In this document: positions 5,785 to 11,273 of the stretch, piece by piece
How positions within the stretch are numbered: the first letter of the stretch is position 1
Layout: each line of letters opens with the position of its first letter
From: JADHUC01 sp964617665
Lineage (GTDB): Bacteria; Planctomycetota; Planctomycetia; Pirellulales; Pirellulaceae
Reading direction: 5' to 3'
DNA length: 11,273 bases
Assembly (NCBI GenBank): GCA_964617665.1
Contig: CAZUAH010000455.1
Span: 1-11,273 of the forward strand
Position numbers and translations under genes: made by a program
Notes under the pieces: model-generated
Told to the model about the DNA's origin: nothing
The model's input: only the letters and a program-made list of their open reading frames with translations
Database searches by the model: none

Positions 5785-8700
5785 ATGCCAAGAGGCCAGC
5801 AACTCTTCCTGAAGTTCGATGAGCCACGACAAGAAACCTCGAAACCGAAGCAGAGCGGGGAAGGTGAGCCACAAGCCCACACTGCCGCCCCACCGATCAA
5901 CACGGATGATCTTCGTCGGAAGATCGCTACGTATCTTCGCGATGCAGATGGAGAAATCGGGATCCACGAGCTTAGTTCTGAAATGGGATTTCCTGCACTG
6001 GACACTGCTCCGGATCCACTTGCCAATCCCGTGAATCGAATTCTCAGGGAGATGCGTGATGCCGGCGAGGTTATCTGCCACGAACCGGAGCGGGGCAAAC
6101 CCAGATTCTCTCTTCCTTCTGAGGAGTCAATCCCTGCAGACTTCGACGCTGCGGATATCAAGGGCAACGAAATGGGAAAGCGCCAACTGCTCGTTGCGGC
6201 TGCCTCCGGTCAGCCGATTCGAATCGAAGGCCCCGCCGAGCAAACCGAGCAATTTCGCACGCTTGCAGACGTCCTTGATGTTCCCATCGAGGATGACAAA
6301 GGCCGTCTGGTAGTTCTCGTTCAACTTCAAACGCCGCATCGACGCGAGATAGAGACGCTCCTTCAGGGTACGTCCACTGCGGACATGCGTAAGGCCCTTG
6401 CGGAGATGAATGAAGACGTGCCGGATGAAATGTTCGACGGAGCCGAGGAAGTGCTGGGAGCCACGATGCGGACGGAACACATTGCAAAATCAGTTGAAGA
6501 GATGGTTCGTACCGTTGCGTCGGCGATTGCCAGGCTTGAACGATCACCGGCAATCCACCCGGCACACATGGCAGAAGCTATCAACTATTGCGTCACGGAG
6601 GATTCTCCGAAGAGAAAACCGCCGGAGCCGTCGAAGGATGCGCCGCCCCTCGTCCGTCCCGATCGCCAGCTAACCTACGATGGCTTGCCGCATTGGGAGT
6701 GGCCGACGGCACGGGAAGACCGCGACACGATTACAGTCGACCGGCTTTACGATGACATCGACGGCCCCTCCCATAGATTCATCATCCGGCGTGGAGACAC
6801 TGTGGAGGTGTTCTTCAGCAGGGCGAGAACGGACATTGCGGAGGTGGTCGGGATCTCGCTTGCCAAACGGCAGGTTCGGGTGCGGTTTCAAGAGGCGACG
6901 GACGGAATTTGGATGTCCGTCGGCAACATCTACCCAGCACCGCCTGCAGATCCTGCCCCGCGTCCCAAAGGCGAAGCGCCGCTGTCTGAGCTCGTGGAAG
7001 CGGCATCGAACCCGCCACCTGATGGTTTCGCCGATGGCGACCGCGTTGAATCGGTTTCGAAAGAACTCTTTACCTTCGACGACTTCCGCAAATACCGTGA
7101 GCGGTTCGAAGCGGGGGGCATTACTGCAGCCGAACTGAAGGCCGAGTTTGCAAGGTTGCGGCAGAGCAAGGACGCTTTCTGCGCTGGTCTCACCAAGCGG
7201 TACGATGCCGCACAGCTCAAAAGGCTCGCCGCCCGCTTCGGGTGTTTCGATGCCAAGCGGAACACCAAACCGCAGAATGCCGAGAATATCTACCACACTG
7301 TACTTCAGTCGTTCACGCTGTCTGGTTCGGTGACGTGGTCGCCGCTCAGCGGGCAGACCCTCGAGGATGCTGTCGCGGAGCAGGTTGATGGGGTGACCGA
7401 AGAGGATTTGCAGCAGTACTACGCCGAGCAGAAGAAGGCTGAGGAATTCGAGAAACAGGCTGTCGAAGACCCTAAAACCCTTGCTGATTTTCAGCTCTTC
7501 ATTCGCCGGAAGGGGATTGATGAACTTACACCATCACAGCGTGTTCGCTTCGAGGCAGTTCATGCCGATCACACGCGGTCTCAGCGAGCCGAGCGGCGTG
7601 CTGCTTCAACGGTTGGCAAAATCCGCACCGATGAAGCCGCGAACGTCGAGCTTTCTATAAAGGAAGGGTGGCACGCGAAGCGTGACATTCCGCTTTGGAT
7701 CGTCCAGCTTGAAGAGCGGGTTGAACGCCCAGCATTCAGTGAGCTCAAGATCAAGGCAAAGCAACTCGGCGGGTGGTATTCGTCGTTCAAACGCGATCAG
7801 GCTGGCTTTCAGTTCACGGACGAGGACGCTGCCAGGCGGTTCGTTGCCCTGCAGGAGGAGGATGTTGACCGCTCCGATGTGCTTGCCGCACGCAAGGAAC
7901 GGAGAATCGAGTCGGCAAGCGAACGGATGATCTCCGTTGCCGAGACTCTGGAAAGCGAAGCCGAAGAGACTCTGCAGTCGGATGAGAGCCGGCTCAAGAA
8001 TACCGTCCGTCGGGCAGAAATGGCTGCCTCTATGCGAGGGCAGGCGTATGCGAGCCAGGCTATGGCACGGACGCTTAGGAGCATCGCGGTGGCACTGGCC
8101 GGAGGCGACACCAACTACCTCGACGGTGTGTGGGCACGGACGCACGTTGAGACTTTGATCAGCCTGCTTCGACGGGGGAAGACGGCACGAAATAAGAAGC
8201 TCCTTGAGGAACGCGGCGAACTCGGCGTTTGGGAACGCCACAACGCCGTTCAGGAGATGGATAATCGACCCATGGAGGCTGAAGATGCCGCGTCTTGTAC
8301 GTACCCGTATCCAAGCGTCTACCGGAGGCACTTAGAAGAGGCGGTGGCGACCGCGAAAAACCGCCGCGGCGTCAAGAAGATCGCTCGCAGGTTTGATAGT
8401 TTCTTGATCACGGATCGCGAGCAGCACTTCGTTGATTTTACTGATGAGCATGACATCGGGCTGCTTACCGAGTTTATCGATCGCTGCAAGGGCGTCTCGA
8501 TCGAGATGCGTTGGATAGAACAGGGGATGGAGGACTACAAGCGGCTGCAAGCCGCGAATATCCATACTCCGCAAGAGATGAGATGTGCGTTGCGGGAGCT
8601 TGCCCCGCATCTCGCCCGCAAGCGTGATGACGACCCCGTGCAGAAACTGGAACAGCAGCTTATAGGACGCAAGATCCCCGGATTCTTCCCCACGCCGAAG

Positions 8701-9372
8701 GCGGTCGTCTCGCGGATGCTGGAGCTTGCGGAGATCGAGCCGGGTCAACGCGTGCTGGAGCCGTCTGCAGGGAAGGGCGACATCCTCGACCTTATTCGTT
8801 CGAAGCACCCCGATGCACACGTCACGGCCGTCGAGATCAACGCTGCGCTACTGGAGATACTCGGTGCCAAGGGGCACGCTGTCGAGCAGGGCGACTTCCT
8901 CGAACACAAGAGCGAATATGACCGCGTGGTTATGAACCCGCCGTTTGAGAACGGGCTGGACATCGATCATGTTCAGCATGCCTATGACCTGATTGCTCCG
9001 GGCGGGAGAGTCGTTGCAGTCATGAGCGAGGGGCCTTTCTTCCGGGAAGATAAGAAGGCGGAGGAGTTCCGCCGATGGCTCGACGAGCTTGGCGGCGAGA
9101 GCGAGCAATTACCGGAGGATGCCTTCAAAGGAATCGATGCATTCCGGCAGACCGGTGTGCGGACGCGGATCGTTTCGATCGATAGGGGAGTACCGGCTTC
9201 GGAGGACCGGGCGGACACATCGCGGTCGGTAACGACGCAGGCATGTGGCCTAGGTAAGAAGGATCGCCAGAGATTAGGTGATGCAAAGACGCAGGAGCAA
9301 TATCAGCGTGGTTATCGGGAGCAGATAGAAAGACAGTTTTGCCCCGGTTGTGGAGAGACAGAGACATTCTGA
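5785..9372 (+). CDS. Large multidomain protein with C-terminal adenine-type DNA methyltransferase domain
   Basis: 1195 residues. Layout: a winged-helix-like region at about 40-110 (DDLRRKIATYL...NPVNRILREMRDAGEV); a beta-rich SH3/KOW-like segment at about 338-386; a module at about 565-601 (TLADFQLFIRRKGIDELTP); an LGGWYSSFKR...FQF motif (about 661-675) typical of domains attached to large polyvalent proteins of plasmids and phages; a long, charged helical region at about 698-803; and a class I SAM-dependent methyltransferase at about 965-1130. The methyltransferase starts with GFFPTP (966-971), has motif I LEPSAGKG (991-998), an acidic motif II residue E1017 in AVEIN, and motif IV NPPF (1051-1054), the N6-adenine (or amino-group) signature. 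No helicase or nuclease motif is seen, and no target-recognition domain follows the catalytic part; the last about 60 residues include a CPGC (1186-1189). It probably methylates DNA of the element or host, or acts against host restriction. The domain call is strong; the role is inferred from mobile-element context. Confidence 0.83.
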   Translation: MPRGQQLFLKFDEPRQETSKPKQSGEGEPQAHTAAPPINTDDLRRKIATYLRDADGEIGIHELSSEMGFPALDTAPDPLANPVNRILREMRDAGEVICHEPERGKPRFSLPSEESIPADFDAADIKGNEMGKRQLLVAAASGQPIRIEGPAEQTEQFRTLADVLDVPIEDDKGRLVVLVQLQTPHRREIETLLQGTSTADMRKALAEMNEDVPDEMFDGAEEVLGATMRTEHIAKSVEEMVRTVASAIARLERSPAIHPAHMAEAINYCVTEDSPKRKPPEPSKDAPPLVRPDRQLTYDGLPHWEWPTAREDRDTITVDRLYDDIDGPSHRFIIRRGDTVEVFFSRARTDIAEVVGISLAKRQVRVRFQEATDGIWMSVGNIYPAPPADPAPRPKGEAPLSELVEAASNPPPDGFADGDRVESVSKELFTFDDFRKYRERFEAGGITAAELKAEFARLRQSKDAFCAGLTKRYDAAQLKRLAARFGCFDAKRNTKPQNAENIYHTVLQSFTLSGSVTWSPLSGQTLEDAVAEQVDGVTEEDLQQYYAEQKKAEEFEKQAVEDPKTLADFQLFIRRKGIDELTPSQRVRFEAVHADHTRSQRAERRAASTVGKIRTDEAANVELSIKEGWHAKRDIPLWIVQLEERVERPAFSELKIKAKQLGGWYSSFKRDQAGFQFTDEDAARRFVALQEEDVDRSDVLAARKERRIESASERMISVAETLESEAEETLQSDESRLKNTVRRAEMAASMRGQAYASQAMARTLRSIAVALAGGDTNYLDGVWARTHVETLISLLRRGKTARNKKLLEERGELGVWERHNAVQEMDNRPMEAEDAASCTYPYPSVYRRHLEEAVATAKNRRGVKKIARRFDSFLITDREQHFVDFTDEHDIGLLTEFIDRCKGVSIEMRWIEQGMEDYKRLQAANIHTPQEMRCALRELAPHLARKRDDDPVQKLEQQLIGRKIPGFFPTPKAVVSRMLELAEIEPGQRVLEPSAGKGDILDLIRSKHPDAHVTAVEINAALLEILGAKGHAVEQGDFLEHKSEYDRVVMNPPFENGLDIDHVQHAYDLIAPGGRVVAVMSEGPFFREDKKAEEFRRWLDELGGESEQLPEDAFKGIDAFRQTGVRTRIVSIDRGVPASEDRADTSRSVTTQACGLGKKDRQRLGDAKTQEQYQRGYREQIERQFCPGCGETETF

Positions 9373-9467
9373 TCGGCATGTATATGGATTGTGTCGCTCG
9401 CCCGCGCCCCAAACAGGAAAACCCCGCGTTTTCGACCCCTGATTTGCGTCTGAGCCCGCCAATTTCG

Positions 9468-9496
9468 TTGACCCGCTCTGTCTTCGCTGGTAGGCT
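9468..9496 (+). promoter_or_regulatory. Candidate promoter upstream of the 97-aa protein gene
   Basis: TTGACC (9468-9473, 5 of 6) is 17 bp from TAGGCT (9491-9496), which is preceded by TGg. The -10 is weak (3 of 6), but spacing and the extended -10 are right. A start near 9503 would give a leader of about 28 bases to ATG 9531. This would let 9531-10178 be transcribed separately from the methyltransferase. Confidence 0.4.
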
Positions 9497-9530
9497 CCGT
9501 CTCCTTTGTATCACTTTCCCCAAATATGTT

Positions 9531-9824
9531 ATGTCTCATTCTACAATCCCGGAAGTCGCAAGCACCGACGCCGACACCGCTTCCAAGCCTGCTGCCACAT
9601 TCCGTGCCGGTCGCGGCATCAGTGCCTCTGTCTTCGAGAGGCGATCGGACAAAGGCGCATCCTATTACAGTATCAGTGTACAGAAGCGCTACAAGGACAA
9701 TGACGGTATGTGGCAGACGTCCACGAACTACCTGAAAGACGAACTTCCGCTTCTCCGGCACGTTGTCGCAAAGGTTCAGGAGTTCGTGATTGAAAACGAC
9801 TTGAGGTCTGCGGCAGAAGAATAG
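9531..9824 (+). CDS. Small conserved protein of unknown function (97 aa)
   Basis: After a disordered, Ala/Ser/Thr-rich start (1-22) the protein reads ATFRAGRGISASVFERR, YYSISVQKRYKDNDGMWQTST, then a C-terminal helix ELPLLRHVVAKVQEFVIE. This is a pattern I recognise from small uncharacterised proteins in many bacteria ('FRAG.ISASV...QKRYKD..G.W..T....DLP....V...AYEF'): four or five beta-strands followed by a helix. The function is unknown to me. The frame is open upstream to 9339, but that part lies inside the methyltransferase gene. ATG 9531 is chosen because the conserved part follows soon after; ATG 9526 is in another frame. It is followed by the YkgJ-family gene after 27 bp, so the two are probably cotranscribed. 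Confidence 0.72.
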   Translation: MSHSTIPEVASTDADTASKPAATFRAGRGISASVFERRSDKGASYYSISVQKRYKDNDGMWQTSTNYLKDELPLLRHVVAKVQEFVIENDLRSAAEE

Positions 9825-9851
9825 ATACACTCGCTCTACCTTCTCCATAAT

Positions 9852-10178
9852 ATGCAGGAATGCGACAAATGCGGCGCCTGTTGCAAAGGCCATCTGATCG
9901 TCGAAGCCTATGACCTCGACGTTCTTCGGGAGCCACACCTTGCCGCTGCTGACATCGGGGAATGGACAAGGGAAATGGTTCACCAGGAGTTGATGGCCGA
10001 ACTTGAGCAGGAAGGAAAATGTCTGGTCATCGCCGGAGGAGAGGAGTGCAAATTCCTTCGCGGGAACAGTATGTGTGCGATCTACCAGACCCGACCCAAC
10101 GTCTGCGTTGCCCTGCCGCCCGGTAGCGATCAGTGCAACCAAGCACGTGAGGCCGATGGGCTTCCCCGGCTTCAGTGA
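9852..10178 (+). CDS. YkgJ-family cysteine-cluster protein (putative Zn/Fe chelator)
   Basis: 108 residues. The N-terminus has C4-x2-C7-x2-C10-C11 (CDKCGACC), the signature of the YkgJ/PF03692 family of putative zinc- or iron-binding proteins. More metal-ligand candidates follow: C57, C66, C75, C85 and C95, including the family motif CAIYQTRPNVC (75-85), which matches the usual 'C.IY..RP..C'. No signal peptide or membrane segment is seen, so it should be cytoplasmic. The length is typical of short members. The role is not established; it may act as a metal-binding or maturation factor. It lies 27 bp after the 97-aa protein gene without a Shine-Dalgarno sequence, and is probably in the same transcript; a weak own promoter (TTGAGG 9801-9806 with TACACT 9826-9831) is possible. 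Confidence 0.85.
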   Translation: MQECDKCGACCKGHLIVEAYDLDVLREPHLAAADIGEWTREMVHQELMAELEQEGKCLVIAGGEECKFLRGNSMCAIYQTRPNVCVALPPGSDQCNQAREADGLPRLQ

Positions 10179-10367
10179 ACAGCACCCTGCAATTGTCGCT
10201 AAAGCCCAGGAAGTTCTTGCGTTTTGTGAATGCTTAGGTATTCTCGCCGGCCGGCGTGGCGTCCCGCGGTAACCAGTCCGATAAGACGATGGCCTGATCA
10301 GCTATCGCAAAGCACGCTTGCAGCATCCCCTGACACGGCTGCATCATCAACGAGGTATCAGGGCTCG
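10179..10367. other. Long untranslated stretch before the terminator
   Basis: Within the 349-bp gap 10179-10527, no convincing gene is seen. This left part contains a 12-bp palindrome CGCCGGCCGGCG (10245-10256) and short ORFs without recognisable features. Because a clear plus-strand terminator ends this stretch, it is either the 3' untranslated region of the YkgJ transcript or a small RNA gene. Confidence 0.4.
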
Positions 10368-10397
10368 GGTCTGTTCCATTGTGGGCAGACCTTTTTT
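10368..10397 (+). terminator. Intrinsic terminator
   Basis: GGTCTG (10368-10373) pairs perfectly with CAGACC (10386-10391) across a 12-nt loop and is followed directly by six T (10392-10397). This is a classical rho-independent terminator on the plus strand. It lies 189 bp after the stop of the YkgJ-family gene and before the promoter of the toxin-antitoxin unit, which it would insulate from upstream transcription. Confidence 0.75.
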
Positions 10398-10472
10398 CAG
10401 ACGCTGGAGAGGAACAGAAGCAGTTCGACGAATGGTGCTGATCGGTACGCATTTATCCCTGTCATCTTCGTT

Positions 10473-10501
10473 TTGTGGCCAATGGTATGTTGTGGTATAA
10501 T
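10473..10501 (+). promoter_or_regulatory. Promoter of the toxin-antitoxin unit, with direct repeats
   Basis: TATAAT (10496-10501) matches the -10 consensus fully and is preceded by TGg; the -35 is TTGTGG (10473-10478) at exactly 17 bp. The expected start near 10508 gives a leader of about 20 bases to ATG 10528, with no Shine-Dalgarno sequence in it. TTGTGG is repeated at 10490-10495 and appears as TTGTGT at 10505-10510, and TGGTAT is repeated at 10483 and 10493. These repeats overlap the promoter and could be the operator for autoregulation by the antitoxin. Confidence 0.72.
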
Positions 10502-10527
10502 CCTTTGTGTCAATTCCCTCCTCACAC

Positions 10528-10800
10528 ATGGAACGCAGAGAACTCGACGCGAAGCACATCAATTTGGATTCGCAAGACGAACACGTGAAGCAGTTCGTTC
10601 TGTCGCTGGAACTAAATCCTGAAGGCTCCGTTTTGGAAGCGAACGGCAAGCCAGTTGCACACGTCCTGCCGATCATCAACGGCGCAGCGACGTACGATAC
10701 AGACAGACTGGTTGCCGCGATCCGCAATCGACGCGATGAGTCGCGTGGCTCCAACCAAGACTGGGAGCACGCCGATCGTGAGGTGTGGAATCCGCAGTAA
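10528..10800 (+). CDS. Antitoxin of a MazF-type toxin-antitoxin pair
   Basis: 90 residues, directly upstream of a MazF/PemK-family toxin gene, as expected for an antitoxin. The N-terminal half reads FVLSLELNPEGSVLEANGKPVAHVLPI, a small beta-rich module of the type that in Phd- and AbrB/MazE-like antitoxins makes the DNA-binding dimer ('..GSV.E.NGKPVA.V.PI'). The C-terminal half (about 52-90) is charged and probably disordered until bound, ending in NQDWEHADREVWNPQ, and would wrap the toxin. ATG 10528 is chosen because GTG 10507 would lie within or before the expected transcription start. The stop is 5 bp before the toxin ATG. The family (Phd-like versus MazE-like) is not settled; the function rests mainly on context. 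Confidence 0.7.
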   Translation: MERRELDAKHINLDSQDEHVKQFVLSLELNPEGSVLEANGKPVAHVLPIINGAATYDTDRLVAAIRNRRDESRGSNQDWEHADREVWNPQ

Positions 10801-10805
10801 CCATT

Positions 10806-11153
10806 ATGTCGGCGCATCCTGTTCCACACCGGGGTGAAGTCTGGCTGGTCTCCCTGGATCCAACCAGAGGGCATGAAGTCAAAAAGACGCGGCCGGCGGT
10901 CATTGTCACGAATGACATTTACAACGAGCACAACTGGGTTGTGCTCGTGATGCCGATGACTTCTGGTGAAAACGCTGAGTACGATCAAGTGCTCATCCGG
11001 CCGCCTGAAGGTGGGCTCGCCAAATCCAGCATCACATTACCTGATCAGCTTCGAGCGGTAGATCGTGCCAGGCTGGTGGAGCAATTGGGCAGCCTTTCTC
11101 CAGAAACACTTGAGAAGGTTGATCGATCGTTGCGGATGGTGCTGGACGTATGA
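10806..11153 (+). CDS. mazF: MazF/PemK-family endoribonuclease toxin
   Basis: 115 residues with the whole PemK/MazF fold recognisable: the N-terminal RGEVWLVSLDPTRGHEVKKTRP (9-30), strand AVIVTND (31-37), WVVLVMPMTS (44-53), and the C-terminal LPDQLRAVDRARLVEQLGSLS with a final helix ending at residue 115. R29 and T52 occupy the positions of the catalytic Arg and Thr of MazF RNases, so the toxin looks intact. Such enzymes cut mRNA at short motifs; the target sequence cannot be told from here. ATG 10806 fits the usual short N-terminus before RGEVW; the in-frame GTG 10785 would overlap the antitoxin. Coexpression with the antitoxin is clear from the 5-bp spacing. The function is confidently assigned by family. 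Confidence 0.92.
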   Translation: MSAHPVPHRGEVWLVSLDPTRGHEVKKTRPAVIVTNDIYNEHNWVVLVMPMTSGENAEYDQVLIRPPEGGLAKSSITLPDQLRAVDRARLVEQLGSLSPETLEKVDRSLRMVLDV

Positions 11154-11195
11154 TGCAACAAAGATAAGTTGAGTAACATCGTTATCAGGACCATC

Positions 11196-11209
11196 TCGGT
11201 CACGACCGA
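11196..11209. repeat. Short palindrome downstream of the toxin gene
   Basis: TCGGTC-AC-GACCGA, 6-bp arms around two bases, 42 bp after the toxin stop. It is operator-like in size, or a weak hairpin without a T run. Its meaning depends on the sequence to the right of the window. Confidence 0.35.
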
Positions 11210-11234
11210 TGCTACAGTCTCTTGTTTTGCCTCA

Positions 11235-11268
11235 ACTGTCGGCAGTGCGTTTTCGATAAGTCGACAGT
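11235..11268. repeat. Inverted repeat near the right edge
   Basis: ACTGTCG (11235-11241) and CGACAGT (11262-11268) are exact 7-bp inverted arms around 20 bases. It could be a regulatory site of the next gene, part of an attachment site, or chance. The 120 bp from 11154 to the right edge hold no gene that I can support. Confidence 0.35.
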
Positions 11269-11273
11269 GACAC

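Noticed and set aside
7606..8331. 241-residue minus-strand ORF
   Set aside because: Lies fully inside the methyltransferase gene on the opposite strand and shows no domain.
10003..10272. ORF overlapping the end of the YkgJ gene in another frame and continuing to 10272
   Set aside because: The first half is a shadow of YkgJ, and the tail (AIVAKAQEVLAFCECLGI) has no recognised family or start signal; a frameshifted YkgJ is unlikely because family members commonly end near residue 108.
10234..10452. 72-residue minus ORF in the same spacer
   Set aside because: No domain and no start signal, and it spans the plus-strand terminator.
10230..10622. 130-residue plus ORF across the terminator and the toxin-antitoxin promoter
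   Set aside because: It runs through an intrinsic terminator and a near-consensus promoter and overlaps the antitoxin gene in a different frame.
1..11273. CRISPR array, tRNA/rRNA gene, insertion sequence or recoded stop codons
   Set aside because: No regularly spaced repeats, no tRNA-like cloverleaf with a T-loop sequence, no transposase or terminal repeats, and all clear genes end at standard stops without in-frame UGA.

Overview
The window looks like part of an integrated conjugative or mobilisable element, or a plasmid, in a GC-rich, non-model bacterium. The standard genetic code fits: genes end in TGA, TAG or TAA, and no UGA recoding is needed. None of the genes has a convincing Shine-Dalgarno sequence. 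Starts are instead preceded by pyrimidine-rich stretches and, in several cases, by an extended -10-like box very close to the start codon. The mix of a CHC2 zinc-finger protein, a replication-relaxation protein, a VirD4-like ATPase, a YkgJ cysteine-cluster protein and non-SD starts reminds me most of Planctomycetes or related PVC bacteria. Patescibacteria also carry similar VirD4/Replic_Relax pairs. This placement is inference from gene style only.

Left block (1-4082), DNA transfer or replication module. A minus-strand CHC2 (DnaG-type) zinc-finger gene runs off the left edge (1-493). It diverges, across 51 bp, from a plus-strand replication-relaxation gene (545-1563). That gene is interrupted by an assembly gap (N at 1245-1254) embedded in artefactual poly-C/poly-G sequence. 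It is followed by a 776-residue VirD4/TraG-like coupling ATPase (1752-4082) with intact Walker motifs.

Middle block (4083-5784). This holds a 110-residue protein of unknown function (4208-4540), a hairpin between convergent genes, a weakly supported single-pass membrane ORF on the minus strand (4579-4788) and a minus-strand DUF4145 protein with an N-terminal zinc ribbon (4871-5542). The 242-bp divergent region between DUF4145 and the next gene contains a perfect 9-bp inverted repeat and a candidate extended -10 promoter.

Right block (5785-11153). A 1195-residue protein carries several accessory domains typical of large mobile-element proteins and a C-terminal NPPF-type adenine methyltransferase domain. 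It is followed by a small conserved protein (9531-9824) and a YkgJ-family cysteine-cluster protein (9852-10178), probably one transcription unit. After a 349-bp spacer containing a clear intrinsic terminator and a near-consensus promoter comes a two-gene toxin-antitoxin unit: a small antitoxin and a MazF/PemK-family toxin. The last 120 bp hold two inverted repeats and no recognisable gene.

How the parts may work together (inference): the left block would process and move DNA, the large methyltransferase may protect or mark the element's DNA, and the toxin-antitoxin pair would stabilise it. The divergent DUF4145 protein could be a partner or defence component of the methyltransferase. No relaxase, VirB4, integrase, att site or origin is visible, so mobility cannot be proved from this window alone.
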